From NCBI GenBank assembly GCA_016650445.1, contig JAENVS010000006.1, forward strand, positions 124,001 through 188,000: a DNA stretch of 64,000 bases, in the 5' to 3' direction. A program made the translations under genes and the position numbers. Shown here piece after piece: positions 17,429-26,014 of this stretch; the first letter of the stretch is position 1, and each line of letters starts with the position of its first letter. Source of the stretch: Frankiaceae bacterium (GTDB taxonomy: Bacteria > Actinomycetota > Actinomycetes > Mycobacteriales > SCTD01). The notes beneath the pieces are model-generated. The model ran no database searches. It was not told the DNA's origin and saw only the letters and a program-made list of their open reading frames with translations.

Positions 17429-17806
17429 ATGCGCACCCTTATCGTCGACGACCTGCCGGACATGCGCTTCCTCATGCGTGCGTCGCTCTGGACGGACAAC
17501 GTCCTCGACATCACCGACGAGGCTGCCAACGGCGAGGACGCGCTGGCGGTGTGGCGCGAGTCCAAGCCCGACGTCATCGTGCTGGACATGCAGATGCCCG
17601 GGCTGTCGGGCCTCGAGGTGGCCCGCGAGATCCTCGAGGAGGACCCGACGCAGGCCGTCGTCATGTGCTCGGCGTACATGGACAGGGACGACGTCGCGGA
17701 GGCCACCAAGCTGGGCGTTGCCGCGTGCGTCGACAAGTACGCGATCACGACGCTGCCCGACGTCGTCACCAGCGTGCTCGGGTTCCGGCTGCGCGCGCAG
17801 TCCTGA
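17429..17806 (+). CDS. Stand-alone response regulator receiver protein (CheY-like)
   Basis: A 125-residue single receiver domain with the acidic pair D7-D8, phosphoacceptor D53 (VIVLDMQMPG), S81 (VVMCSAYMD) and K103 (CVDKYAI): a complete phosphorylation site. There is no output domain and no kinase next door, so it probably works by protein contact or as a phosphate shuttle. An in-frame GTG at 17420 is an alternative start; the ATG at 17429 places MRTLIVDD as in related proteins. An orphan histidine kinase lies 42 kb away in this window, but no link is shown. Confidence 0.88.
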   Translation: MRTLIVDDLPDMRFLMRASLWTDNVLDITDEAANGEDALAVWRESKPDVIVLDMQMPGLSGLEVAREILEEDPTQAVVMCSAYMDRDDVAEATKLGVAACVDKYAITTLPDVVTSVLGFRLRAQS

Positions 17807-17827
17807 CGACGAGGACCTGCAGGTGAG

Positions 17828-17918
17828 CGGAGGCTCGGGGATTTGAACCCCGGATGGGATTGAAGTCCCAAACCGCATTAGCAGTGCGGCGCCATAGACC
17901 GGGCTAGGCGAAGCCTCC
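17828..17918 (-). tRNA. tRNA-Ser (anticodon GCT)
   Basis: A 91-nt class II tRNA with a long variable arm. The acceptor stem is GGAGGCT/AGCCTCC, discriminator G, and the anticodon stem CCGCA/TGCGG with loop CTGCTAA gives anticodon GCT, reading AGC/AGU. The T-loop is TTCAAAT. No CCA is encoded. Confidence 0.94.
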
Positions 17919-17946
17919 TGGAGCCTTCCGGCTGCCGTCGACGAGC

Positions 17947-18492
17947 CTACCGGCGGGCGTCGTACGACGGCAAAGAGCCGCTCAACGTCAGCGTGAAGAC
18001 CCACTCCAGGCCGTCGATCTCGTCGACCTGCTCGCCGGTCCGCGCAAACCCGAGGCGCCCGATGATCGCCAGCGAGGCGACGTTGTCCGGTCGGACGCTC
18101 GCCAGGCAGACCCTCGCGCCGTGCTCGGCGCCCCACCTGATCAGCCCGACCGCCATCTCCGTGGCGAACCCCTGACGTCGGTACGCCGGCGCCACGCTGT
18201 AGCCGATCTCGACCGTGCCGTGCTCGTCCGGCGGGGCGTGGAAGCCGACCCGCCCCACCACGACGCCGGTCTCCCTGAGCTGCGCGACGCGGTACAGCCA
18301 CGGCTCCTCGGCCGGGTCGGCGGTCAGCTGCGCGTGCCGCAGCGCCAGGACGTGCTCCTCCCCCTCGAACGTCCAGTCCTCGATCGGGAAGGGCGCGAGC
18401 GCCCGGGCCGCTGCCAGGTCCCTGGCGACCAAGGCCGCCACGAGCGGGGGCGCCAGCGGCAGGAGGTCCAGCCGGGGCGTGGAGACGGGCAC
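17947..18492 (-). CDS. GNAT family N-acetyltransferase (RimJ/RimL type)
   Basis: A 181-residue acetyltransferase with the RimJ-like opening TPRLDLLPLAPPLVAAL, the beta-bulge segment VEIGYSVAPAYRRQGFATEM (acetyl-CoA pyrophosphate loop R-x-x-G-x-A) and VRPDNVASLAIIGRLGF. Such enzymes acetylate protein N-termini or small amines; the acceptor is unknown. The GTG at 18492 directly precedes the conserved start of the domain. It lies between tRNA-Ser and a divergent secreted protein gene. Confidence 0.85.
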   Translation of the reverse strand: MPVSTPRLDLLPLAPPLVAALVARDLAAARALAPFPIEDWTFEGEEHVLALRHAQLTADPAEEPWLYRVAQLRETGVVVGRVGFHAPPDEHGTVEIGYSVAPAYRRQGFATEMAVGLIRWGAEHGARVCLASVRPDNVASLAIIGRLGFARTGEQVDEIDGLEWVFTLTLSGSLPSYDARR

Positions 18493-18604
18493 GCGGCCAT
18501 CGTCGCCGAGCCTGGCAACCGAGTAATCGCGCGGCGCAGGCAGGACTCGCGCCACCGAGCGCGAAGAGAGCCCGCAATCAGGTCGTGCCAGCTCAGGAGC
18601 GCTC

Positions 18605-20002
18605 ATGAAGTCTCGTCTGAAGTCCCGCCGCAGCCCGCTCGCCGCGGTGCTGGCGATCGCCCTCGTCGGCACCGTCGCCACCACGCTCGGCGGATCGGCC
18701 TCGGCTGCAGAGCGCACGGCGACCTCGCACCGCGCCGGCGGCAAGGCGATCGCGACCAAGACCTCAGCGAAGCCCCAGATGTTCCGCCTCAACCACGGGG
18801 CGGGCGAGCCCACGATCGGCTTCACGCGCGACGGCAAGCTGTTCTACACCGCGAGCTCCGGCTGCGTGACCTCGTGCGCCGGCCAGCCGCAGATGGCCGA
18901 GACGGTCGGCCCCGGCGGCCGGGCCATCCTCGTCACCGCCGACCAAGGCAAGAGCTGGCAGGACGTCAGCCCCGGTGTCCCGGCCGCCGGCCTCAGCCCG
19001 CACGCCCTCTCGCTGGACCCGTACATCTACGTCGACCGCAACGCCGACACCGACCGCATCTTCGACATCGACCTCAACGCCGCGTGCGCCGAGCTGTCGT
19101 TCAGCGACGACCAGGGCAAGACGTGGATCACCAACCCGCTCGCCTGCGGTGAACCGGTCAACGACCACCAGACGCTCTTCTCCGGCGTACCGACCGAGAG
19201 CCCGTCGCCGCTCTACGGCAAGGTCCTCTACTACTGCTTCAACAAGCTCGCCTACACCAAGTGCACGAAGTCGCTCGATGGCGGCCTGACCTTCATCCCG
19301 ACCACCGGCCTCGAGAACCCCGAGTGCTCCGGCCTCAACGGCCACGGCGTCACGGACAAGAAGGGCGTCATCTACCTGCCCTACACGGGTTGCTCCGCTG
19401 CACCCTCCGTTGCCATCAGCGCCGACGAGGCCGACACCTGGAAGATCGTGAAGGTCCCCGGTGCGCGCGGTGAGAGCGGTGGCGACCCCAGCGTCGCGGT
19501 CGACAAGAACGGCAACATCTACGTCGTGTACGTCGACTCCGAGCGCCAGACGATGCTGTCGGTCTCGAAGAACGGCGGCAAGTCCTGGAGCAAGCCGATC
19601 AACGTCGGCGCGCCCGGCGTGACGATGACCAACCTCGCGACCGTGACCGTCGGCGCCCCCGGCAAGATCGCCATCGCCTACTACGGCACGACGTCCGAGG
19701 AGAAGAACGGCTTCTGGAACGGCTACCTGACGTCCGGCATAGACGTCCTCGGCAGCCGGCCGACCTTCTACAGCGCCTCGATCAACAACCCGAAGAACCC
19801 GCTCAAGGCCAAGGGCTGCGGCCCGGGCCGTTGTGGCCGGGTGCTCGACTTCATCGACGTCGAGATCTCCCCGAGCGGCCAGCCGTGGGCGGCGTACGTC
19901 GACGCCTGCCGCGAGACCTGCGAGAAGACCGGCGTGGAGAGCTACGCCGACAACGAGGGCGTTGCGGGCACGCTCGTCGGCGGCCCCCGCCTCAACAAGT
20001 AG
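18605..20002 (+). CDS. Secreted sialidase-like (BNR/Asp-box) beta-propeller protein
   Basis: A 465-residue exported protein with a clear Sec signal (positive MKSRLKSRRS then a hydrophobic run, cleavage near SASA). The mature part has repeated Asp-box-like elements (SDDQGKTW, SADEADTW, SKNGGKSW) spaced as in sialidase-type propellers. The full set of sialidase catalytic residues was not confirmed, so binding or another glycosidase activity is as likely. An AGGAG ribosome site lies about 6 nt before the ATG. It is related in pattern to the 760-residue protein at 33564-35846 (both share an AYYGT segment after GAPG). Confidence 0.8.
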   Translation: MKSRLKSRRSPLAAVLAIALVGTVATTLGGSASAAERTATSHRAGGKAIATKTSAKPQMFRLNHGAGEPTIGFTRDGKLFYTASSGCVTSCAGQPQMAETVGPGGRAILVTADQGKSWQDVSPGVPAAGLSPHALSLDPYIYVDRNADTDRIFDIDLNAACAELSFSDDQGKTWITNPLACGEPVNDHQTLFSGVPTESPSPLYGKVLYYCFNKLAYTKCTKSLDGGLTFIPTTGLENPECSGLNGHGVTDKKGVIYLPYTGCSAAPSVAISADEADTWKIVKVPGARGESGGDPSVAVDKNGNIYVVYVDSERQTMLSVSKNGGKSWSKPINVGAPGVTMTNLATVTVGAPGKIAIAYYGTTSEEKNGFWNGYLTSGIDVLGSRPTFYSASINNPKNPLKAKGCGPGRCGRVLDFIDVEISPSGQPWAAYVDACRETCEKTGVESYADNEGVAGTLVGGPRLNK

Positions 20003-20005
20003 CGC

Positions 20006-22351
20006 TCAACGCAGGTCGGGCCGCCACCGCTCGTGTCGGGTGGTCGGCTCGCCCTCGCGGAGGAGCTGCAGCCGCGGCTTCGGGTCGTCGTTGCGCCCCG
20101 CCTGCGGGCGCCGACTGCCGGCCGCGAACGGCAACGGCCACTCGGCTCCCGGACCGGCGTACTCCTGCTCAGCCGCTGCGTGCAGCGTCCACTGCGGGTC
20201 GTAGAGGTGCGTGCGCCCGAGCGCGCACAGATCGGCGCGACCGGCCAGCAGGATGCTGTTCACGTCGTCCCATGAGCTGATCGCACCGACCGCGATCGTG
20301 GCGATGCCGACCTCGTTGCGGATCCGGTCGGCGTACGGCGTCTGGTACGACCTGCCGTACGCCGGCCGCTCGCCCTTGACGACCTGACCCGTCGAGACGT
20401 CGAGCGCGTCCACACCGTGGTCGGCAAAGGCGCGCGCGATCTCGACGGCGTCGTCCGCGGTGATGCCGCCGTCGTACCAGTCGGTCGCGGAGATGCGGAC
20501 CGTCATCGGCTTGTCGGCGGGCCAGGTCGCGCGCAGGGCGTCGAACACCTCCAGCGGGTAGCGGAGCCGGTTCTCGAGCGACCCGCCGTACTCGTCCGTG
20601 CGCTGGTTCGACAGCGGCGACAGGAAGCTGGACAGCAGGTAGCCGTGCGCGCAGTGCAGCTCGAGCAGGTCGAAGCCAGCCCGTGCGCCGGCCAGCGCGG
20701 CGGCGACGAACCGGTCGCGGATCTCATCCATGCCCGAGCGGTCGAGCGCACGCGGCGTCTGGTTCGCCGGCGAGTAGGCGACCGCTGACGGACCGACGAC
20801 GTCCCAGTTGCCGTCGTCCAACGGGTCGTCGATGCCCTCCCACATCAGCCGGGTGGAGCCCTTGCGGCCGGAGTGACCCAGCTGCAGGCCGATCGCCGCC
20901 GTGGACCAGGTGTGCACGGCGTCGACGATCCGGGTCCACGCCGGCTCGTGCTCTGGTGCGTACATGCCTGTGCAGCCGGGGGTGATGCGCCCCGCCGCGG
21001 ACACGCACACCATCTCGGTCATCACCAGCGCCGCGCCGCCGAGCGCCTTGCTCCCCAGGTGCATCAGGTGGAAGTCGTTGGGCCGGCCGTCGGTCGCGCC
21101 GTACATGTCCATCGGCGAGACGACGATGCGGTTCTTCAGCTCGAGGCCGCGCAGCCGGAAGGGCTGGAACATCGCCGGTGCGGCACGGCCGCCCGCAGTC
21201 GACTCGGCGAAGTGCACGTCGACGGTGCTGGTGAACTCCGGGTCGCGCAGCCGCAGGTTGTCGGCGGTGATCCGCCGGCTCCGGGTGAGCAGGTTGAACG
21301 CGAACTGCAGCGGCGGCTGATCGACGTACTGGCCCAGGCTCTCGAACCACTCGAGGCTGGCCTGCGCCGCGCGCTGCGTGGACAGGACGACCGGCCGTCG
21401 CTCCGCCTCGTACGCCTTGATGGCGCTGACGGGGTCCGACTGCTCCTGCAGGCAGGCAGCCAGGGCGAGCGCGTCCTCCATCGCGAGCTTGGTGCCGGAG
21501 CCGATCGAGAAGTGCGCCGTGTGCGCAGCATCTCCGATCAGCACGACGTTGCCGTGCTGCCAGGTCGCGTTGCGCACCGTCGTGAAGCTGACCCAGCGCG
21601 AGTTGTTGGCGTGCACGGCGTGGTCACCGAGGACGTCGGCAAAAAGCTCGCGAATCCTCGCGATCGCCTCGTCGTCGCTTTCACCCGGAGCGAACGTGCG
21701 CCCGGTGTCGAAGCCGGCCGCGCGCCACACCGCGGCGTTCATCTCGACGATGAACGTGCTGCCGGTGGCGTCGTACGGGTAGCCGTGGATCTGCATGACG
21801 CCGTCCGCCGTCTCGGCGATGTGGAAGGTGAACGCGTCGAAGACCAGGTCGGTGCCGAGCCACATGTACTTGCAGTCGCGCACGTCGAGCTGCGGCTGGA
21901 ACGTTGCGGCGAACGCCGCGCGGGTCGCGGAGTTGAGCCCGTCGGCCGCGACGACGAGGTCGTGGGTCTCGGAGAGCGACTGGGGGTCGGGCGCCTCGGT
22001 CCGGTGGTGCACGACGACACCGAGGTCGCGGCAGCGGGCCTGCAGGATCTCGAGCAGGCGCTTGCGACCCATCGCAGCAAACCGGTGCCCGCCGGAGGTC
22101 ACGACGCTGCCCTTGTAGTGCACGTCGATGTCGTCCCAGCGGGCGAACTCCCGCGCCATCGCCTCGTGGATGACGGCATCCGCGTGCTCGATCCCGCCGA
22201 GCGTCTCGTCGGAGAACACGACACCGAAGCCGAACGTGTCGTCGGGCGCGTTGCGCTCCCAGACGGTGATCTCACGGCCGGGGTCGAGCGCCTTGGCGAG
22301 GGCCGCGAAGTAGAGCCCGCCCGGCCCGCCGCCGATGACCGCGATGCGCAT
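20006..22351 (-). CDS. Bifunctional salicylyl-CoA 5-hydroxylase / anthraniloyl-CoA monooxygenase-reductase
   Basis: A 781-residue fusion. Residues 1-390 are a flavin hydroxylase (GGGPGGLYFAALAK, ending with LIGDAAHTAHFSIGSG around 275-290). Residues about 400-781 are an old-yellow-enzyme reductase (LKNRIVVSPMDMYG, GLQLGHSGRKG, HCAHGYLLSSFLSPLSNQRT). This exact fusion is known as salicylyl-CoA 5-hydroxylase and as 2-aminobenzoyl-CoA monooxygenase/reductase, which hydroxylates and then reduces the CoA-bound aromatic ring. The ATG at 22351 lies 1 nt after the ligase stop. With the ligase upstream and the divergent hydratase, SDR and RidA genes it forms an aromatic-CoA breakdown locus; RidA favours the amino substrate. 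Confidence 0.88.
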   Translation of the reverse strand: MRIAVIGGGPGGLYFAALAKALDPGREITVWERNAPDDTFGFGVVFSDETLGGIEHADAVIHEAMAREFARWDDIDVHYKGSVVTSGGHRFAAMGRKRLLEILQARCRDLGVVVHHRTEAPDPQSLSETHDLVVAADGLNSATRAAFAATFQPQLDVRDCKYMWLGTDLVFDAFTFHIAETADGVMQIHGYPYDATGSTFIVEMNAAVWRAAGFDTGRTFAPGESDDEAIARIRELFADVLGDHAVHANNSRWVSFTTVRNATWQHGNVVLIGDAAHTAHFSIGSGTKLAMEDALALAACLQEQSDPVSAIKAYEAERRPVVLSTQRAAQASLEWFESLGQYVDQPPLQFAFNLLTRSRRITADNLRLRDPEFTSTVDVHFAESTAGGRAAPAMFQPFRLRGLELKNRIVVSPMDMYGATDGRPNDFHLMHLGSKALGGAALVMTEMVCVSAAGRITPGCTGMYAPEHEPAWTRIVDAVHTWSTAAIGLQLGHSGRKGSTRLMWEGIDDPLDDGNWDVVGPSAVAYSPANQTPRALDRSGMDEIRDRFVAAALAGARAGFDLLELHCAHGYLLSSFLSPLSNQRTDEYGGSLENRLRYPLEVFDALRATWPADKPMTVRISATDWYDGGITADDAVEIARAFADHGVDALDVSTGQVVKGERPAYGRSYQTPYADRIRNEVGIATIAVGAISSWDDVNSILLAGRADLCALGRTHLYDPQWTLHAAAEQEYAGPGAEWPLPFAAGSRRPQAGRNDDPKPRLQLLREGEPTTRHERWRPDLR

Positions 22352-22352
22352 G

Positions 22353-23987
22353 TCAGGCACTCGTCTGCTGCCGCAGTGCGAAGCGCTGGAGCTTGCCCGT
22401 CGCCGTCTTCGGCAGCGCATCCACGAAGTGGATGACGCGGGGGTACTTGTACGGCGCGATCTCGGCCTTCACGAAGTCCTGCAGCGCCGCCACCGTCGCT
22501 GCCGTCGCCGGAACGTCCGGTGCAAGCAAGACGTACGCCGTCACGACCATGCCGCGGTCCTCGTCGGGCAGCCCGACGACCGCGCACTCGGCGACGGCGG
22601 GATGGCGCAGCAGGGCGTTCTCGACCTCCGGGCCGGCGATGTTGTATCCGGCCGAGATGATCATGTCGTCGGACCGCGCCTGGAACCAGAAGTAGCCGTC
22701 GGCGTCGCGGATGTAGGTGTCACCGGTGATGTTCCAGCCGTGCTGCACGTAGACGGCCTGCCGGTCGTCGGCGAGGTAGCGGCAGCCCGTCGGGCCCTTC
22801 ACGGCGAGGCGCCCCGGCTGACCGTCCGAAACCGGCCGGCCCGTGTCGTCGAGCACGCAGGCCCGGTAGCCGGGGACCTCGCGCCCGGTGGAGCCGGGCC
22901 GGATGTCGTCGTCGGCCGCGCTGATGAACACGTGCAGCATCTCGGTGGCGCCGATACCGTCGATGATGCGCAGGCCGGTCGCCTCGTGGAACGCGTCCCA
23001 CGTCGCACGCGGCAACGCCTCTCCCGCCGACACGCACCGCCGCAGCGAGGACAGGTCATATTCGTCGACGTGGCGCAGTGCGGCGCGGTAGCCGGTTGGC
23101 GCGGTGAACAGCACCGACACGCGATGGCGGCCCACGGCGGCGAACAGCTCCTCGGGTGGTGCCTTCTCCAGTAGCAGCGACGACGCGCCCGCGCGCATCG
23201 GGAAGACGACGAGGCCGCCCAGACCGAAGGTAAACGCGAGCGGCGGGCTGCCGGCGAACACGTCGGTGGGCACCGGCTTCACGACGTGGGCGGAGAACGT
23301 GTCGGCGATCGCGAGCACGTCACGGTGCACGTGCATCGTCGCCTTGGGCTTGCCGGTGGTGCCCGACGTGAAGGCCAGCAGCGCCACGTCGTCGGCCGCG
23401 GTGTCGACATCGTCGTACGACGCCGGCTTGTCCTGCATCAGCGTCAGCAGGTCGCCCGCATCTTCCCCGCCGTACGACGTGACTGAGAGCCCTGGGATGT
23501 CGGCCGCGACGAGGTCGTCGAGGAAGCGCGCGTCGCACAGCGCGATCCCGACCTTGCCCATGTCGCAGACGACCTGGAGCTCGCCGCTGCGCAGCAGCGG
23601 CATGGTCGTGACGACGACGCCGCCCGCTTTGAGCACCGCGAGCCAGCACACAGCCAGCCACGGGTTGTTCGGCCCGCGCAGGAGGACGCGACCCCCTGGG
23701 ACGAGGCCGAGATCGCGCGTGAGGACCTGCGCCACGGCGTTGGCGCGCGCGCGGACCTCGGCGTACGTCCAGGCTGTGCCGTCTCCGGCGACGAAGCAAG
23801 GGCGATCCGGGCCGTGTTGCTCGATGCTCCGGTCGAGCAGCTCGACCGCGCAGTTCAAGCGGGCGGGGTACTGCAGCTCCGGCAGGTCCATCGGCATCTC
23901 GGGCCAGAGCCCCCGAGCGGGAAGCGCATCCCGGGCGAACGTGTCGACGTGGGCGCTGCGCGCGGAGCCGTCGACGGTCACCGGCAC
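22353..23987 (-). CDS. Benzoate-CoA ligase family AMP-forming enzyme (2-aminobenzoate/salicylate-CoA ligase)
   Basis: A 544-residue acyl-adenylating enzyme with the AMP-binding P-loop LLAFTSGTTGKPKATMHVHR, the A5 region IDGIGATEMLHVF, and the C-terminal hinge and lysine RSDDMIISAGYNIAGPEVE ... PKTATGKLQR. These match ligases for benzoate-type acids. It activates the aromatic acid to its CoA ester, the substrate of the hydroxylase/reductase encoded downstream. Two GTG starts 6 nt apart are possible (23987 or 23981). A TACTGT element overlaps them, so the exact start is uncertain by a few codons. Confidence 0.88.
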   Translation of the reverse strand: MPVTVDGSARSAHVDTFARDALPARGLWPEMPMDLPELQYPARLNCAVELLDRSIEQHGPDRPCFVAGDGTAWTYAEVRARANAVAQVLTRDLGLVPGGRVLLRGPNNPWLAVCWLAVLKAGGVVVTTMPLLRSGELQVVCDMGKVGIALCDARFLDDLVAADIPGLSVTSYGGEDAGDLLTLMQDKPASYDDVDTAADDVALLAFTSGTTGKPKATMHVHRDVLAIADTFSAHVVKPVPTDVFAGSPPLAFTFGLGGLVVFPMRAGASSLLLEKAPPEELFAAVGRHRVSVLFTAPTGYRAALRHVDEYDLSSLRRCVSAGEALPRATWDAFHEATGLRIIDGIGATEMLHVFISAADDDIRPGSTGREVPGYRACVLDDTGRPVSDGQPGRLAVKGPTGCRYLADDRQAVYVQHGWNITGDTYIRDADGYFWFQARSDDMIISAGYNIAGPEVENALLRHPAVAECAVVGLPDEDRGMVVTAYVLLAPDVPATAATVAALQDFVKAEIAPYKYPRVIHFVDALPKTATGKLQRFALRQQTSA

Positions 23988-24033
23988 AGTATCGACGCAC
24001 TAGGGTCGGCGCTCCAGAGTCGGAAGGATCGAG
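23988..24033. promoter_or_regulatory. Divergent promoter region of the aromatic-CoA locus
   Basis: This 46-bp gap separates the ligase (minus) and hydratase (plus) genes and must hold both promoters. On plus, TAGGGT (24001-24006) is followed by a GGAAGGA ribosome site before the ATG at 24034. On minus, TACTGT overlaps the ligase start. No regulator gene is adjacent. Confidence 0.5.
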
Positions 24034-24861
24034 ATGAGCCGGTTTCGCGCCTCTGTGCCGATCACCGAGGACTGGCAGCACTTCGACTTCCGGGTCGCCG
24101 ACAGCGTCGCCACCGTGACGCTGAACCGCCCCGGGAAGCTCAACCCGCTCACCTTCGAGTCGTACGCCGACCTGCGCGACCTGCTGCGTGAGCTGCCGCA
24201 CCGCGGTGACACCGATGTGCTGGTGATCCGCGGTGAGGGAAAGGCCTTCTGCGCCGGCGGTGACGTGCAGGAGATCATCGGCGAGCTGATCGCGATGGAG
24301 CCGCGCGACCTGATCCGCTTCACACGGATGACGGGCGAGGTCATCCAGGCGATGCGCGAGTGCCCGATCCCGATCATCGCCGGCATCCAGGGCATCGCGG
24401 CCGGCGCCGGATCGGTGATCGCCCTCGCCGCCGACTTCCGCGTCGTGTCGGCGTCCGGACGCTTCGCCTTCCTGTTCACCCGGGTCGGGCTCTCGGGCGG
24501 CGACATGGGCGCGGCGTGGCTGCTGCCTCGTGTGGTCGGTGTCGGTCGCGCCACGTCGCTGCTGATGCTCGGCGACACGATCGATGCCGAGACGGCCGAC
24601 CGCTACGGGCTGGTGAGCCAACTGGTCACGGATGCAGAGCTCGACGAAGCGGTGGCGGCACTCGCACGGCGGCTGGCCGACGGGCCGACGCTGGCCTTCT
24701 CGCACACGAAGGCGCTCATCACGCGCGAGCTCGACATGTCGTTCCAGGCCGGCCTCGAGCTCGACGCCATGACCCAGGCGCTGCTCATGACGACCGCCGA
24801 CCACAAGGAGTTCCACGCGGCGTTCACGCAGAAGCGGCCGCCGGTCTGGACGGGTCGATGA
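24034..24861 (+). CDS. Enoyl-CoA hydratase/isomerase family protein
   Basis: A 275-residue crotonase-fold protein with the oxyanion-hole segments GEGKAFCAGGDVQEII and IQGIAAGAGSVIALAADFRV, and the glutamate region FTRVGLSGGDMGAAWLLPR. In this locus it probably hydrates or opens the dearomatised ring CoA ester. A GGAAGGA ribosome site precedes the ATG. Its stop overlaps the SDR start as ATGA, giving a coupled hydratase-SDR-RidA operon divergent from the ligase/hydroxylase operon. Confidence 0.88.
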   Translation: MSRFRASVPITEDWQHFDFRVADSVATVTLNRPGKLNPLTFESYADLRDLLRELPHRGDTDVLVIRGEGKAFCAGGDVQEIIGELIAMEPRDLIRFTRMTGEVIQAMRECPIPIIAGIQGIAAGAGSVIALAADFRVVSASGRFAFLFTRVGLSGGDMGAAWLLPRVVGVGRATSLLMLGDTIDAETADRYGLVSQLVTDAELDEAVAALARRLADGPTLAFSHTKALITRELDMSFQAGLELDAMTQALLMTTADHKEFHAAFTQKRPPVWTGR

Positions 24862-25607
24862 GCATCTGCCTTGTCACCGGCGCCGGTCGTGGGATCGGCC
24901 GCGCGGTGGCAGAGCGGCTCGCCGCTGACGGGCACCAGGTGGTCCTTGTCGCGCGCAGCAAGGACCACCTCGACGAGGTGGCCGCGGGACTGTCGACGCA
25001 GAGCCTGGTCATTCCGGCAGACCTGACCATCGACGGTGAGATCGACCGCGTCTTCGCCGAGGTCGCCCGCACCTGGGGCGAGGTCGAGGTGCTGGTGCCC
25101 AACGCCGGCATCGGGCATGCGGCTCTGGTCTCCGACACCACCGACGAGGACTGGGCCCGCGTCCTCGAGCTGAACCTCACCGTGCCGTTCCGCTGCATCC
25201 GCCGTGCGCTGCCACCGATGCTTGACGCCGGGTGGGGTCGCATCGTCGTCATCGCGTCGGTCGTCGCGAAGCGCGGTGAGCCACAGGTCAGTGCCTACGC
25301 CGCGAGCAAGCACGGCGTCCTGGGCCTGGTCAGGTCGGTCGCCGCCGAGGTCGCGCGCAGCGGTGTCACCGTCAACGCCGTCTGCCCCGGCTACGTCGAC
25401 ACCCCGATGACGGACCAGACCGTCGCGGCGATCAGCGCACGCAGCGACCGCTCCGAGGACGAGGCCCGCGCCGCGCTGGCGAGGCGGCAGCCGATCGGCC
25501 GACTGGTCACCCCGGCCGAGGTCGCCGACGTCGTCGCCCTCTGCGTCGGCAACGGTGCGATCAACGGTCAAGGCATCAACGTCGACGGCGGGGCGGTCCA
25601 GTCATGA
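24858..25607 (+). CDS. SDR family oxidoreductase of the aromatic-CoA locus
   Basis: A 249-residue short-chain dehydrogenase with cofactor motif TGAGRGIG, NAGIGHA, the catalytic serine in IASVVAKRGEP, the YAASK catalytic pair and C-terminal GQGINVDGGAVQS. It is likely NAD(P)-dependent and acts on a hydroxy or oxo group of the ring-derived CoA intermediate. It overlaps the hydratase (ATGA) and RidA (ATGA) genes. Confidence 0.88.
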   Translation: MSICLVTGAGRGIGRAVAERLAADGHQVVLVARSKDHLDEVAAGLSTQSLVIPADLTIDGEIDRVFAEVARTWGEVEVLVPNAGIGHAALVSDTTDEDWARVLELNLTVPFRCIRRALPPMLDAGWGRIVVIASVVAKRGEPQVSAYAASKHGVLGLVRSVAAEVARSGVTVNAVCPGYVDTPMTDQTVAAISARSDRSEDEARAALARRQPIGRLVTPAEVADVVALCVGNGAINGQGINVDGGAVQS

Positions 25608-26014
25608 CGGTCGAGCGGTTCAACCCTCCCGAGCTGCCGAAGCCGTCGGGGTTCGCACATGCCGTCCGCAGCACCGGCACCGTGACCGTGCACCTCGCCG
25701 GGCAGACCGCGATGGACGCCGACGGCCGGATCGTCGGTGGCGACGTGGTGGCGCAGTTTGAGCTCGCGCTGGGCAACCTGCTCGCTGCTCTGCACGCCGC
25801 CGGCGGCCTGCCCACCGACCTCGTAAGCCTGACGATCTACATCGTGGACATGGACGACTACAAGGCGCACGCCCGCGACCTCGGTGCGGTGTGGCGCCGG
25901 CTGGTGGGCGGGGAATACCCCGCGATGGCCGGTGTCGGCGTGAACCGGTTGTGGGACAGCGACGCCCTCGTCGAGGTGCAGGGCGTCGCCTCGATCACGG
26001 CGCCAGGCGGCTGA
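25604..26014 (+). CDS. RidA family (YjgF/YER057c) enamine/imine deaminase
   Basis: A 136-residue RidA-fold protein with HLAGQTAMDADGRIVGGDVVAQ, the AAGGLPTDLVSLTIYIVDMDD core and the C-terminal segment ending VEVQGVAS. RidA proteins hydrolyse enamines and imines to release ammonia; some relatives deaminate 2-aminomuconate. Its coupling to the SDR (ATGA overlap) suggests it removes the amino group from an anthranilate-derived intermediate, which would explain its presence in the operon. Its 3' end overlaps the convergent M20 peptidase by 20 bases. Confidence 0.85.
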   Translation: MTVERFNPPELPKPSGFAHAVRSTGTVTVHLAGQTAMDADGRIVGGDVVAQFELALGNLLAALHAAGGLPTDLVSLTIYIVDMDDYKAHARDLGAVWRRLVGGEYPAMAGVGVNRLWDSDALVEVQGVASITAPGG

